DNA from: Phascolarctos cinereus
Taxonomy: Eukaryota > Chordata > Mammalia > Diprotodontia > Phascolarctidae
Direction of reading: 5' to 3'
Length of the DNA stretch: 64,000 nt
Assembly: GCF_002099425.1 (NCBI RefSeq)
Contig: NW_018344058.1
Location: forward strand, 2,418,001-2,482,000
Part shown: piece by piece, positions 11,259-23,575 of the stretch
Layout of the letters: the number at the start of each line of letters is the position of its first letter
How positions within the stretch are numbered: position 1 is the stretch's first letter
The notes under the pieces: model-generated
Database searches by the model: none
Told to the model about the DNA's origin: nothing
The model's input: only the letters and a program-made list of their open reading frames with translations
Program-made: the position numbers and the translations under genes

Positions 11259-11350
11259 GTTATGGTTTTGTGGATTTTGACAGTCCAGCTGCTGCCCAGA
11301 AAGCAGTCTCAGCTCTAAAGGCTACTGGAGTCCAAGCCCAGATGGCAAAG
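11259..11350 (+). CDS. RBMS1: RBMS1 exon B: RNP1 and C-terminal half of RRM1
   Basis: The acceptor is aatttcag and the donor is aag|gtaggc. Two bases complete the split glycine, and 30 codons follow, starting [13 protein letters not shown] and ending in VQAQMAK. Joined to exon A this gives the RNP1 octamer KGYGFVDF, whose aromatic residues stack on nucleic acid. The exon is 92 nt and ends in phase 0. Skipping it would shift the frame and destroy RRM1. A 110-bp AC microsatellite ends 58 bases before the acceptor. Confidence 0.96.
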
Positions 11351-12200
11351 GTAGGCTACAAACTCGGAATGGTTTTTCTGGTGTTTAGTTGTGTTTTGTA
11401 GGCATCCTGCCCTCCCAATCAGCCACCCCAACGAGACCAATAATAGGATGACGTTGCATCTGTAGGTGGCAGTTAGACAAATTACATTGCTAGTGTTGAA
11501 TACAGCTATGTATTTTTAAAGGCACTTTTGGCGTGCTGTCCTTCATCTTTGTCCCATATCTCCACACGTCTACCAGTAGCTATTGTGTCTGTGAAAATTA
11601 TATCCCCTAAAATATAATTTCCCAAAAAAGCAAAAAACTTCTTAAAAATTTGCAAATTATATTCAGTAAAGTATGAAGTTTTATAAACAAATCAAGATAT
11701 AGGAGGGAGTTGAGGGCTGCATTTCTTCATGTAGCAGAATATTTGCTTTTAAACTTCAAAGAGGCAGTTAGTTTTTTAAATGAGTGATGTGGTAGTAAAA
11801 TTCAACCCTAGTGCAGTAAGACAATAGTTTGCAGGACCTACCCCTGTTTCAAATAAATAACAGAAAAATACTCTCTACAAATGAAAGACACATGTACTAT
11901 ATGCATATGAAGTCAGATCTAAAAGCAAATTTAAGTTGTGAAGTCCTTCCTCACGAATTGTTAAACACATATTGATTAAGTACTGAGGTATACATTAGTG
12001 CTAGATGATAGTTAGACAATGGATCTTGTTTCAGCCCAGTTTTCTTAGCTCTTTGTAGCTTTCCAGATGAAAAGCAACTGAACTACCCAGCATGCCCTAG
12101 CCAGGACTACAAAATGGAAACCATATGTTTAGTACTTAATGTACAAATGCAAGATCTCTCGCTTTCAATGTTTACTTGTTTTATGTCAGTTAACTGTACA

Positions 12201-12236
<36 letters not shown>

Positions 12237-12620
12237 TTTTATCTATAATATCTCACTGTGATTGGACTCAAATGAACTTGACCAACTAAGGAAGATTATT
12301 TTTTTTTAGATAAAGTCAATGTGTTTCTTTTAAAAGCAAAACAACAACAAAAACAATTTTTTTTAAACTGCCTGTGTCCAAGGTAGGCCTTTTGAGATGT
12401 ATATTCTCTCTTGCAGTCTATTAAAATGCTGACCATTTCAGTGCCTGGTGGTACCATAATGGCTTAATTTTGTGCATCTTCAGAAGTGACCCGATCCTCT
12501 GAGTTATCTGATCCATTATTTATCAAAAAACCACAGATCCTAAATCTGTGGCAATGAGAGGCTTAGTTAGTACAGTGAGCTATTAAAGCTTAAAACTGCA
12601 CTAAGACTTTCGATGCACCT
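11351..12620. other. Intron after exon B, mostly unassigned
   Basis: Apart from a short (AC)n run at 12204-12232, I recognise no repeat or exon here. Confidence 0.5.
12204..12232. repeat. (AC)n microsatellite
   Basis: About 14 AC units. Confidence 0.95.
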
Positions 12621-12621
12621 T

Positions 12622-12885
12622 GCATGTTCTGGCCTTGGAATCAGGAAGACTTGTATTTGAGGAAGACTTGTATTTGAACTCTGTCTCTTGCACTTGACTA
12701 GTTGTGTTACCATAGAGTAGGTTGATGAAACACTCTAAACCTCAGTTTCATCATCTATAATATAGCAATAACAATAATCTGTGTTGATTAATTACTTCAT
12801 TGAGGTTTCAAGGCTCACGTAAAATAATGTATATAAAATACTTTGCAAATTTTAAAATGCTAGATGAATACTAATTATGATCAAA
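12622..12885 (+). repeat. CORE-SINE/MIR with internal 17-bp duplication
   Basis: MIR order on +: head 'cttggaatcaggaagacttg', the tRNA-like block, 'aaacctcagtttcatcatct', 'gaggtttcaaggctcacg' and tail 'ataaaatactttgcaaattt'. ggaagacttgtatttga is repeated exactly in tandem at 12644-12660 and 12661-12677. Confidence 0.75.
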
Positions 12886-13321
12886 GCTATGAGAGACCTC
12901 GAGATCACTTGATCTACATTATCATACAGGTATGGCATTATTCTTTTTTATTTTTTTCCCAGATAAGGAAAGGTTACTTAAGCCTGTATGATTTGCCAAT
13001 GAGTTTATCATTTCTTACTATCAATATAGAGTGACCTAAACTTGTTGTTTTATTTCGCATTTCTGTACCTTGTTGCAAAAACAGAATCCTGGAATATCTT
13101 AACAATTTTGTTGGCAGTGAGGTTGTTAAGAAATTTGTCTACTTACAAAGATGTTTTTTTCACCTATGATTTTATAATTGCTCAAGAATATTTTCAAAAC
13201 TGAAAATCAGCTTTACACTTAGAAAACACTTTTTCTTAATTCATTTTTTTAAAATCTGACTTCTTGAAATAGAAGAAAAATTACCTTACTTCCTGCTACT
13301 TCTTAATCCAATTCAGCAATC
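12886..13321. other. Intron, nothing recognised
   Basis: AT-rich. No repeat or exon recognised. Confidence 0.5.
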
Positions 13322-14035
13322 ACTTTAAAGGCACTTATTTATGTAGAATATATCACAGTTCTAAGTACAGGGAACCTAAAGATGAGTTATGATACAGCCT
13401 TTATTTTTATGGCATTTACAATATATGAGAAGAAAATGACACATACATATAAGTATGATACTAAGCCGGAATATAAGTGCTGAAGATAGATAGGTCTGAA
13501 ATGCTGTGAGATTTGAGAGCATCCTTACCTGGTCAAGGAGTTGCCAGGAAAGCTTTTTGGAGGAAGGAAAAGCTGAGCGGGTCCTTGGAGAAGGGCAGAG
13601 GAATCTCCAATAGAGAAACATGGGAACAGAATTCATCCCAAAATAAAGGAAGGAATAAAGGCACAAACAGAGAAGAGGGCAGGATAAGACCAGAAGATGA
13701 AAAATGTGTGTGTTTTTATTGTTGTTGGGTTTTTTTTGTTTGTTTGTTGGCTAAAATGTAGACTACGTGAGGCTGACTCATATGAAATTGGCCTAGCAAG
13801 GTAGATTGCACTCAAGGATCTTCAATCTAAAAACTTTTATTCAGTAGGCAATGGGAAGGCAGTGGAGATTTTTGAGTAGGGAGCTGATGTTATCAGAGGA
13901 AAATAAACTGGAGACAAAAACAATAACTAAGGAAAGCTGTTATAGCTGTCAAGTTGAAAAGAAGTGCATACTTTAAAAAAAATCTAGACTGATGTCAGTA
14001 AGAGTGTAAAGGAAGGGCATGGATGCAAGAGGTAT
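13322..14035 (-). mobile_element. L2-like LINE, antisense
   Basis: The + strand shows the antisense L2 pattern: 'ggcacttatttatgtagaat' and 'ctaagtacagggaacctaaag' (3' end), 'gccaggaaagctttttggag', 'gggaaggcagtggagatttt' and 'gagctgatgttatcagagg'. More diverged than the other antisense L2 copies. Confidence 0.5.
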
Positions 14036-14044
14036 TAAAAAGAT

Positions 14045-14220
14045 TCGTGAAGTGTTATAATCACTGGATTTACAATCAGAGAATCTGAGTCCTCTGCCTC
14101 TTTTAGCTATGACTTTGGACAATTCTCTTGTCATCTCTGGGCCTCAGTTCCCTCATCTGTAAAATGAAAAGGTTAAACTAAATACACCTGTAAGGTTCCT
14201 TGAAGTTTTAATTTGTTTGA
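14045..14220 (+). repeat. CORE-SINE
   Basis: It has the core 'ctgggcctcagttccctcat…ctgtaaaatgaaaagg' and the marsupial-type tail 'taaggttccttgaagtttt'. Confidence 0.65.
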
Positions 14221-14626
14221 TGATTAGCTGTGTGTGCCGAGAGGTTTATTGTCATAGTCATAACATTATAGGATTGAACGTATTTGTAGACTGAAAGGAA
14301 GGAGCTGTTGGAGAGAGAAACTGAAGATTTCTAAAAGAGAGAATGAGTGATGCAGTGTAAGGTTTACAGAGAGGAAACAGGAGGGGATATAGGATATAGG
14401 ATCATGAGTGCAGGTTTAGCTGTGCCAGGGAAAGAAGGCCAAACGCTCTGAGACTAGAGAGAAGAATGAAAAGATGGGTGGGAACACTAAGAGATTTAAA
14501 GGAAATTTGAAGGAATTCCTCTAAGCCTTCATCTTTTCAGTAAAGTAAGAAATAAGATTGCCAGCTGAGAGAGATAGGGAGGGAAAAGAGGAGTTGAGGG
14601 CTTGGGGTGAGGATGGAGGGTGGGGT

Positions 14627-14872
14627 GGAATGAGCATTTATGTAGTGTTTACTACGTGCCAGGCACTGTAGTAAGTGCTTTGCAAGAATTATCTCATTTA
14701 ATCCTCACAACAACTCTGGGATGTAGGTGCTATTATTACCCCCACTTTGCAGATGAGGAAACTGAAGTGTAATGATTGTCCAGGATCACTTAGCTAGTGT
14801 TTGAGGCCAAATTTTAACTCAGTCTTCCTGTCACCAAACTCAGTGTTTGATCCACTGTACTGCCTAGCTCCC
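14627..14872 (-). repeat. CORE-SINE/MIR, antisense
   Basis: Complement of a complete MIR-type SINE: 'actacgtgccaggcactgta', 'ctcatttaatcctcacaaca', 'ttgcagatgaggaaactgaa', 'cacttagctagtgt' and 'tgatccactgtactgcctag'. Confidence 0.85.
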
Positions 14873-15306
14873 TGGAAAGAGGAGAAGGTTTGTGAAAATT
14901 GTAGGAAATTTATATAACAATAAATTACGACTAAAAAAAATTGCCACAGGGCATAAAGAGCCCATCTGACGTTAAATAACCTAAAGTTGTAGTAGACCTA
15001 GTGAGAGCATGTTTTCATTTGTCAGTTTAGAAGCAGAAGTGGAAGAAAGTAGGTTTGTAGTGGTTGCTCAAGATTAACAGGCAGAGCAGGAATGGTAAAA
15101 ACATTAAGGGGAAGGGAATTCAAAGGTGGAAGACAAGGGCATTATTGAAGTAATGAAATATAGTCATAACATTATGCAGTCCTTCAGTGGAAAACTACTC
15201 CACTGAATGAACAGATTATCAAAATCCAGGGACTCCACGTTAAAGAGACAAGTTATCTGGAAAGGCCTTAAGACAACAGATAACGACTAGCAAGCTGGGG
15301 AGATGG

Positions 15307-15361
<55 letters not shown>

Positions 15362-16491
15362 AGAGATTGATTTACCCCATTAAGAGATAGGCAGTGTTAC
15401 AGAAAAGTAGCCCATGACTGGTCGCTTTTTAAATGCTTTTTAGTCACGAAGTAAGTGGCAGTATGGGAACTAGAGCCTAGGGTTGGGCTACCTTCATTTT
15501 GGCTCATTTTTAACTTCTGGGAAGGAAATGTCTATTTTAACTTGACAAACAATGAAAACTTTGAGAGCTGAATAATAAGATTTTGTAGACTAATTTTCTC
15601 CCATGAAGTAGAACAATTTTCCTGTCGGCATTTTTGAAAGAAAATGGCTTCTAAGATTTAAATCTTATTGTGATTATGTAATATCTAGTTTTCAAAGTGT
15701 TTTTAAAACATATATATATAAAACATATACATATATAAAGTATCTGAGTTGTTTGGTGAAGTGTTATATATATTAGCTCTCAAAGGTTTATTTAGAAAGG
15801 AATGACATCATATATCTTGTCAATAATGTGTTTTGAATGTTTTCTTTCCCATGGGTTGACATGAGAGCTGTCAAAGATATATTTAAGAGGTTGATTCTGT
15901 AAAATGACTAAGAAATAATGGTTTCCACCCACATCTTCTTTGTATAGCTACTATACTCTGTTCATTGATAGACTGGCAGTTGCCAGGATTTTACAAATTA
16001 CAGATCTCCTCAGATCACCATAGCCTGGATAAAAATGAAGTTTCTTGGAAATGACTTTAAAGACATTCATTATTAAAATATCAAAGATATTTTAAATGCT
16101 AGAACAGAATGGCTTGGGGGTTGGGGGAGGGTATGTGTTAAACTACCTAGACTCCCTGGAGCCACAGGTATTTGAATATCAGTCAAGTTGACTCAGCCTT
16201 TTCATATTGCTCAGAGAAACAAAATTATCAGCATGAATTTCCTATTTTAGGTGAAAATTCTGAGATGAAGCCCTTTGTCATCTTAGCCATTTGCTGGATT
16301 TGAAGTGAAATCTGTTATTTTAATTCGCATCTCTTTTATTAACAAAACAATCTTTTATCTTGTTTTTAGTGCTTTTCATTTCTTTAAAAAAAAACCTATT
16401 GATTTATCAATTAGGGGATGACTCTCCATCTTTTTGCCTTACCTCTTCCTGCTTGCCAGGGAACCTTTCTGCCCTCAGGGGACAGAAACAG
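14873..16491. other. Intron, mostly unassigned
   Basis: Apart from the (GA)n run at 15312-15358, no repeat, exon or RNA gene recognised. Confidence 0.5.
15312..15358. repeat. (GA)n microsatellite
   Basis: About 23 uninterrupted AG units. Confidence 0.97.
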
Positions 16492-16523
<32 letters not shown>

Positions 16524-16557
16524 ACATACACACGCACGCACGCACGCACGCACGCGC
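16492..16557. repeat. (AC)n then (GCAC)n microsatellite
   Basis: AC units pass into cgca units near 16533. The tract lies at the 5' edge of a large L2 element. Confidence 0.95.
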
Positions 16558-17426
16558 CACTCCATCATGTCCCAGGCAATCTCCTCACCAGGCTTCTTCA
16601 TGACTGCTTGGAGATATCTTCACCTATTCCTGCCCGACTTCCAGCAGGGCCTGTTCATTCCTGCCTGGATGGAGAGAGACCACATTTCGTTGTGTTTCTT
16701 CTGCTGGTCTCCTTTCTTGGCCTTCCTTGCAGATAGGAGAAAAACACTATTCCTTTGGCTCCCTCCACTCATCTACTTGCTGGATTTGAGAGGACTCTCT
16801 CCTGAGACCAAATCCTAAACATGTTGACAATCTAACTTGAATCCATTCCTCAGTGATTGATGAATCCTACCTGATTATACCTTCCCCAGCCCTGTTCTCT
16901 CTTCCTCGCTTCCTGTTCCCTTATTCCATTCCCACTCAACCTAACCTCTCTATTATGCCGCTGTAAATCTACCTATCTCTTCCACTGTACCTTCTGAAAC
17001 ATTTGCTCCATAGGAAACAAACTTTCCATCTTATATCTTTTTATTTCCCACTCCTTTCATCTTTTGGCTTCCGTTGAGACCTTGACCATCCCCACCCCAG
17101 CCCTCACCAGCCATGGCATAACCTCCCTGACCACCCTTGCCAGCACTGGTTGCACTTTGGCTTATTCGCCCTGACAAGTCAAGATGGGGGAGTTGGAAGA
17201 CTCCTTTCTCCTATTGCTACCCCCAAGCTCTACCCTCTACCACTATTGCTCAGAACCCTTTTTTCTTTTGAAGTTCATTCAGTCCATATCCACCATCTAA
17301 TTAAAATTCTTGTAGCTAATGTCTACTGACCATCAGGATAATCCTTCGGTTACTCAATTAATTCAGTGCCTGACTTACAGTCTCTCTCCTCTCATACTAT
17401 GGGAGCTGATGCCTTCATACTATGGG

Positions 17427-17462
17427 ATGGATAGATAGATAGATAGACAGACAGATAGATAG
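17427..17462. repeat. (GATA)n simple repeat
   Basis: ggat/gata/gaca tetramers inside the L2. Confidence 0.9.
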
Positions 17463-17648
17463 CACCCCCCTCATATCTAACCTCCCAACTTACCTATTTC
17501 CCATGACCTACCCTCCCACCCTCCACCTCAGCTACATACAAGGATAGTCATATTGATCTTGTCATCATACACAAATGACAAATGCTCTACTTCCTTGTTC
17601 ATGAAATCTGAAATTACCTTATTTGATCACAATCTGTTATCATTTCTG

Positions 17649-17649
<1 letters not shown>

Positions 17650-17725
<76 letters not shown>
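17650..17725. repeat. (TC)n microsatellite, 76 bp
   Basis: Uninterrupted CT dinucleotides inside L2 ORF2. It creates the serine-leucine open frames seen here, which are not genes. Confidence 0.97.
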
Positions 17726-17730
<5 letters not shown>

Positions 17731-19071
17731 CCCCTAATTCTAGTCTTTGTATTCACTATGACTTCCAATTCCTCAACTCCTCAGTTCTTTCCCAAGCCAT
17801 CATAGCTACAGTGGTTCTACTCCCTTCCATACCCATCTTGACCCATCTGTGGAACAATTAATTAAACTCTGTACCATCCTTTTCTCTGAGACTCTTGCAC
17901 TCTTATCCTGTCACTGGTCTTATTCTACCAAGCTTCAGCCTTGGATTACTGTCACCACATACTGCCTTTGTTCCTACTCACATGCTGCTCAACAAAGTTG
18001 GAGAAAATCACAAAACCATACTGACTAGATTGACTACAGATTTCATAATCTCAAGTTGGCTTTCACATCAGCTAGGCAATGCTTCTATAGATCCCTGATT
18101 GATTCACTATCCCACAGTATCCTTTCTAAACCTTTCCCTCCTCAAACCTACCATTGCTCCTCCTCCCCCCACCCCCACCCCTTGGAAAAATTGAGACCAT
18201 TTACCTAGAACTCCCATTTCTCCCCTCCTTATCTCACATCACTCAAATGTCTTCTGCTGCTCTCTCTTCCTTTACTCCCATCTCACCTAAAGAGGTAACC
18301 TTTCTTGCCAACACAAACCCTTCAACCTACACAAGTGATCCCATTTCATCCCATCTTCTCTAGTAGATTGCCCCTTCAATCACCCCACTGTCTCATTTAT
18401 TTCAATCTCTTTCTGTCTACTGGCTGCTTCCATACTGCCTACAACTATATCTGTATCTATCCCATCCTCAACCCCCACCCTTGACCTGTTTATCTTAGTT
18501 ATCTTCCTATATTTCTCCTCTCTTTTATAGCTAAACTCCTTGAGAAGTCCATCTACAATAGGTGCCTCTACTCCCTTCTCATTTTCTTGACTACTGTGGC
18601 TTCCAATCTCATTATTCAACCAAAACTACTCTCTTTAAAGTTATCAGTAACCTCTTAATTTGCAAATCCAATAATTTTTTTCTTAAATCCTCATCTTTCT
18701 TGACTTCTCTTTAACACTATCAGTTATCCCTTTCTCCTTGATACCCTCTTCTTTCTAGTTTGTTTGTTTGTTTGTTTTGGTGGCACTGTTCTTTCCTAGT
18801 TCTCCTACCCATCTAACTGTTCTTTCTCAGTCACCTTTGCTGGATTTTCAACTCATTTTCAGTTTACTTTGTTGAATTTTCATCCAAGTTCAACTCATAA
18901 ACTGTGGGTGTTTCCCCCAGGGCTCTGTCATGGAGTCTCTTCTCCTCTCCGTCTTGGTGACCTCATCACCTCCCAGATGTCATCAGATCTACTTATTAGG
19001 CCTTAACCTTTCCCCAGAACTACAGTCTTACATCTCCATGTCTTATTAGACATCTCAAATTGGATAACCTG

Positions 19072-19319
19072 TTGTTGTTGTGCAGCTGCATTGACTCTTT
19101 GTGACCCTGTGGATTGTAGCACACTAGTGCTGTCCAAGTTTTCTTGGCAAAGATACTAGAGTAGTTTGCCATTTCCTTCTCTAGTAGATTAATGCCAGTG
19201 GAGATTAAATGACTTTCCCAGGGTCATACAGCTAGTGTGACCTGATCTGAGGCTGGATTTGAACTCAGGCCTTCTTGACTCCAGGCCCAGAGCTCCATCC
19301 ACCGAGCTACCTAGCAGCC
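19072..19319 (-). mobile_element. MAR1-type CORE-SINE, antisense, nested in L2
   Basis: It starts on + with the complement of the RTE-like 3' end (ttgttgttgtgcagctgcat, ctctttgtgaccctgtggat, ttttcttggcaaagatacta) and ends with the complement of the tRNA-derived head ('ctccatccaccgagctacct'). The L2 text breaks at 'ggataacc' and continues after it at 'cagacatcttaaactc'. Confidence 0.85.
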
Positions 19320-20389
19320 TTCTTCAGACATCTTAAACTCAACATGTCTAAACTCATAGTGTTTCTTCTCAAACCCTCTCTTTTTGCAAACTTCCCTAGG
19401 ACTTTGGTACCACCATCTTCCCAGTTGCCTAAATTTGTAGGTGGCATCCTTTTTCTTCATTCTCTCTCACCTTCCATATTTAATCAGTTGACAAATCCTG
19501 GCAATTTTACCTTCATGAGATCTCTAGTTCATGCCCTCTTTTCTCCTCTGACACCACCGTGACCCAGGTGCAGCCTTCCATCACCTGATACCTAGACTAT
19601 TGCAGTAGCCTGCTGGTGAATCTGCCTGCCTCAAATATCTTTCCCCTACAGTCCATCCTCCATTCTGCTGTCAAATTGATCTTTCTAAAATACAAGTCTG
19701 ATCATATCACACACATACACACAACATACGTCCCCCTCTCCCCACTCCCAATCCTGCTCAATAAATGCTGGTATTTTTCTATCACTTCAGTGATCAAATA
19801 TAAAATATCCTGTTTGGTTTTCAAAGTCCTTCATTACCTAAATCACACCCATGTAGTGTTCCATCCAGTGATTCTGGCCTCATAGCTGTGCCTCAAATGA
19901 TTCACTCCATCTCTCAACTCCATTCACTTTTACTGGTTATCTTTTCCTCCTTATCTCAGCTTTCTGGATGCCTTGAGTTCTTTCAGCACCAGTTAAAATC
20001 CCACCTTCTTCTAAAAGTCTTTCTGCCTTAATGCTAATGCCTTCCCTCTGTTGGTTATCTCCAATTTGTCCTGTAGACTTATTGTTAGTACATAATTATA
20101 CATAGACAATTTTTTTTCCTCATCCTTTCCCACCTCTCCCCCCATTAGACTGTGAACCGCTTAAATAAGAGCAGGGATGTCTGTTTCTAGCACTGGGAAA
20201 AGGAAGGTAGTTCTGGAGAGAATTATTACAGTAGACACAGCATTGTATCTGTGAATTAATATGGTGCCTTATAGATGTTCAAAACTGAATTAGAAAGTTT
20301 GTTCCTTAAAAAAAATTATCTTTTTCTTGTAGAAGGGGTATTAAATCAACTATAGTGTGTTCTCATATTCAAAGAAGTGAATTAAAGGG

Positions 20390-20645
20390 GAAAAGCATTT
20401 TCTCTAATGCTTGTGGAAATTTCCAGTAGCTGGAATCCCTCCACTCTCCCTCTTTGCAGAGGTGAGGGAATATGGGTATAGAACACTACAGGTAATGTCA
20501 AAACTTTTTTGGCATGTTGATTTTGTTGAACTGTTTTTCTCTTTTTGTATTCTTTGTTACATGGGATGGCTTTCTGGGAAAGGGATACATTGAGAAATGT
20601 CATTGATGTAAAAACAAAAAGATATCAATAAAATGTACTTTTTAA
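20390..20645 (+). mobile_element. L1 3' UTR fragment
   Basis: The segments 'ctttgcagaggtgagggaat', 'atgttgattttgttgaactg', 'tgggaaagggatacattgag' and the terminal 'aaaaagatatcaataaaatg' follow a marsupial L1 3' UTR subfamily as I remember it. It ends in an A-rich tail. No ORF2 part is left. Confidence 0.55.
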
Positions 20646-21799
20646 AAAGAAAGAAAATTTCAGATTTCAATAGAAAGGTACTTTGGTAAAACTTACCAAA
20701 TAAATTTTGCAGAAGCCTAGGATTTAACTTGTTGAATTTAGCAGATAGCTAGCAGCTAATGCAGATTTGTACTTTTTAAGAACAGGGAGGAAAAAGGGCT
20801 GTCTATAACCTCTAATAGCCCATCTTAATCCAAGAAGCTTAGCCAGTGATGGAAGGTGGCCAAAAGGTCACATTCTAGAATTCCCAGAGCTGCATATTTC
20901 TTCCTCTATCACTACTCCTGCCCCCACTCCCAGCTAGCTGTCTATTACAATTTGACTGCAGGAAATCAAAGAGGGAACAATACTGGGAAGGCAAACATAA
21001 CACAGATCGTTATTTCAGCCTTTCTCTCTTAAGAGTCTTTAACCTTCTTTTATTCCTCTCACTGATATTTAAGCTGTGTTACATACAAAAATTAAAGTGA
21101 GATAACAAGCAAAAAGGATTTCATCTTTGAATGATAGCCATGTAACTGAAAATGACATTGATGCTATCTGTTAACAGAAAAGCTCATACGGGCAGATGAT
21201 TACCTCTTAAGGATTTCTGAATCTCATCAAATTATCACAAGTTAAAGGTACATTTGATATTTGTCTAGTTGACAATCTGATAGTAAACTTGAAAATGATT
21301 TCTCTGTGGACAGGCAAGAAGGAAGACAAGCAGGGATTTTAATCCCTCTTTGAAGAGAAGATTCACCGTGCTGTGAGCAGCATGTAGTCACATGGTCCTA
21401 AATGGCTATCTGTTGGTTGGTGACCCTATTCAGTGCAAGAGAAAACAGATGTCTGATCATCCTGCCAAGTCCCTTGCTTGCATTTTAGGAACTGTTCCAC
21501 ACACACAGGGAGGCTATTGTTAATTTCTTTCAGATGATGGCTGAGAGCTTTACACCTCTGAGCACTACTTTTCAACTTAAGTGAACATTAGTACCCATTT
21601 GTTCCTCTCTCTTATAGGCAATGTGGAATGTAGTTCTTTACTTATTAAAGAAGCTGTTGAACTTTTTTCATGTCTAGGGACGTGAAGGGACCCTTTGCCC
21701 CCACATCCCTATATTTTTGCCCACTATCTATAAAATGGAGGATAGCATTATGGTTTAAATCTCTATGTAGTAAAAAACAGAGTAATGGTTCTAATTGAT
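20646..21799. other. Intron, nothing recognised
   Basis: No recognised repeat or exon. Confidence 0.5.
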
Positions 21800-22235
21800 T
21801 TTTTCGTTTTAAAAATTTATTTTATTATTAATTTATGGAATAAAATGGGCATTTTCATAATGTAGTATAATAAAAAAGGATGATTGCAAATGAAACTGTA
21901 AATTATTATGTACAATTTTCTATTCCTTTTAAACACATAATAATGTAATCATGTAAATTTCTTTTTTCCCCTTTTTTCCCCTCTTCCCCCCCCACCCTAG
22001 AGATGGCTACTGTTAGACACAAATATGTATGAGTGTGTATGTATGTGTGTGTGTGTATACACACAAATATAAATATGTATGAAATCATTCTACACATACT
22101 TTTCTATTTATCATTTCTTTCTCTGGTTACAGATAGTGTCTTCATATGTCCTTTGTAATTATTTTGGCTATTTATAATAATCAAAATGACTTATTCTCTC
22201 AAAGTTCTTCCTAAAACAATATTGCTGTTAGTTGA
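21800..22235 (-). mobile_element. L1 3' UTR, antisense
   Basis: Colinear with 1541-1955 on the same strand: 'atttatggaataaaatgggc', 'agtataataaaaaaggatga', 'tagagatggctactgttaga', a variable TG/TA tract, then 'caaaatgacttattc' and 'aaaacaatattgctgtta'. It stops at the very end of ORF2, so it is a short 5'-truncated copy of the same subfamily. Confidence 0.8.
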
Positions 22236-22619
22236 TTTAAAAAAAAACTGCTCAATATAGTTTGGTAAATTAGATGTTAAAATGACTGGTGCTGTTAGAT
22301 GATATTCCTTTAGACTTTTTTTTTTTAAGGAGGAGGAGTGCTGAAGGTAATTATTTGAGAAAAAAGAATAACTACACTTAAGATAGTTGTAAATGTGGTT
22401 TTCTAATTGAGAAGGGTTGTCACTGTGGATCATAAATGGATTGAGGATTTAGCAAAGAGTTTGCCTTTTTTTTCTTAGTTTAATGGACCTCAGTGCTTGA
22501 AAAGGTGCTTTAGCCTACATGCAGGTAAACAGTTTAGAAGCCTGATAAATTCTTAGTATTTTTCCCCAGTGATTTTAGATTTTGAACTTATAAGGTCTCT
22601 AAAACTCTGAATTGTTTTA
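22236..22619. other. Intron, nothing recognised
   Basis: No recognised repeat or exon. Confidence 0.5.
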
Positions 22620-22675
22620 GTGACACATCAGGGTATTTGATATCCCCTGAGGAACATTGGATGAGTATGTAACCA
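22620..22675. repeat. Unassigned 56-bp repeat, copy 1
   Basis: About 87% identical (seven differences) to 24665-24720. It contains a short hairpin (tcagggtat, loop, atatcccctga). Family not recognised. Confidence 0.8.
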
Positions 22676-22684
22676 TGAGGCTTT

Positions 22685-22831
22685 TGGGGGGGGCAAGGGA
22701 GGCAATGGGGTTAAGTGACTTATCTAGAGTCACACAGCCAGTAAGTGTTATGTGTCTGAGGTCGGATTTGAACTCAGGTTCTCCTGACTCCAAGACTGGT
22801 GCTCTATCCATTGTGCCACCTAGCTACCCCT
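22685..22831 (-). mobile_element. tRNA-derived SINE (WSINE1/SINE1 type), antisense
   Basis: Complement of the typical marsupial SINE: 'ggcaatggggttaagtgact', 'agtcacacagccagtaagtg', 'tctgaggtcggatttgaact', 'tgtgccacctagctaccc'. It is flanked by an exact 13-bp target duplication accatgaggcttt (22672-22684 and 22832-22844), which marks a LINE-mobilised insertion. Confidence 0.9.
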
Positions 22832-23264
22832 ACCATGAGGCTTTCTTAACAGGGATTAGGGACCTTGAGCCAAATAAAAGTCAGTCTTTAAAGGACAGTA
22901 ATTCTGCAATGCCGAGATGAGTAGAGTACATTCTAGTAATAGAAGTGGCATATGCAAATATCTATCATACAGGATTCTAACAAGTATTTTAATATCCCTT
23001 GGATAGGAAGAGGACTACTGTATATGTCATCCTTCTCTAACTGCAACCAAACACTGGATACTTTTAAGTATAAATGTCAGTTGGCTGGGCCAAGTCATAA
23101 GGTCCAGTATGGGCTATTCCTTTAGGGAGAACCCTGTGTTGGTTGGTTGGTTAATTGGTTAGTTGAAAACCATAAATATGCATTTACAAGTCATAAAATT
23201 TTAGAGTTCATAAACATATAGATTTTCAAAAATTGCCAAGGTTCTTAAAGACCATCCATCACCT

Positions 23265-23385
23265 TCGTTTTAAAGTAGAAAAGTCTGAGACTCAATAATA
23301 TGACTTTCCCGAGGTCATATAGCTAGTATGAGGACAGAAACAGGACTCAAACCCAGGTCTTTAGACTCAATGTTCAGGACTCATG
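23265..23385 (-). repeat. CORE-SINE/MIR fragment, antisense
   Basis: 'ttccc gaggtcatatagctagt' followed by 'caggactcaaacccaggtct' is the complement of the SINE tRNA-like and core boundary. Confidence 0.6.
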
Positions 23386-23575
23386 CTGACTTTGCAATTA
23401 CACATAGAGTTATGTATCCTTTCATTCCCAAAATAATTCTACTGTCTCAGGAAGCTAAAACTTCTGCAGGGAAGTTGGGAGGGAAGATGAGAGAAATAAA
23501 ACTGTTGGCTTGAAAGCTGATCATCTGTCTAGCATAGATTCAGATCCTATGAGAGTATAGAATTAATTGTAGGTC

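Larger units (their letters stand above)
16560..20200 (+). mobile_element. Large L2 LINE with much of ORF2, sense
   Basis: Order on +: an endonuclease-side region ('ggcataacctccctgaccac', 'cactggttgcactttggctt' = GCTLAYSP), 'tcttgtagctaatgtctact' (V-N-Y-type), the 'DHNLLSF' stretch near 17625, the reverse-transcriptase region ('ctagttctcctacccatcta', 'cccccagggctctgtcatgg', a P-QGSVxG-like box), the C-terminus ('acctagactattgcagtagc', 'ccatcctccattctgctgtc', 'aaatataaaatatcctg') and the 3' UTR ('cccattagactgtgaaccgc'). It is broken by many stops and frame changes, by microsatellites (17427-17462, 17650-17725) and by an antisense MAR1 at 19072-19319. At about 3.6 kb it is the longest L2 in the window. 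The 5' limit is uncertain. Confidence 0.75.

Noticed and set aside
16360-16818. 152-codon open frame on the plus strand
   Set aside because: It is held open by the AC microsatellite and L2 sequence, with no protein similarity.
17553-17861. 102-codon open frame with a serine-leucine run
   Set aside because: The run is the (TC)n microsatellite, and the flanks are L2 ORF2 remnants.
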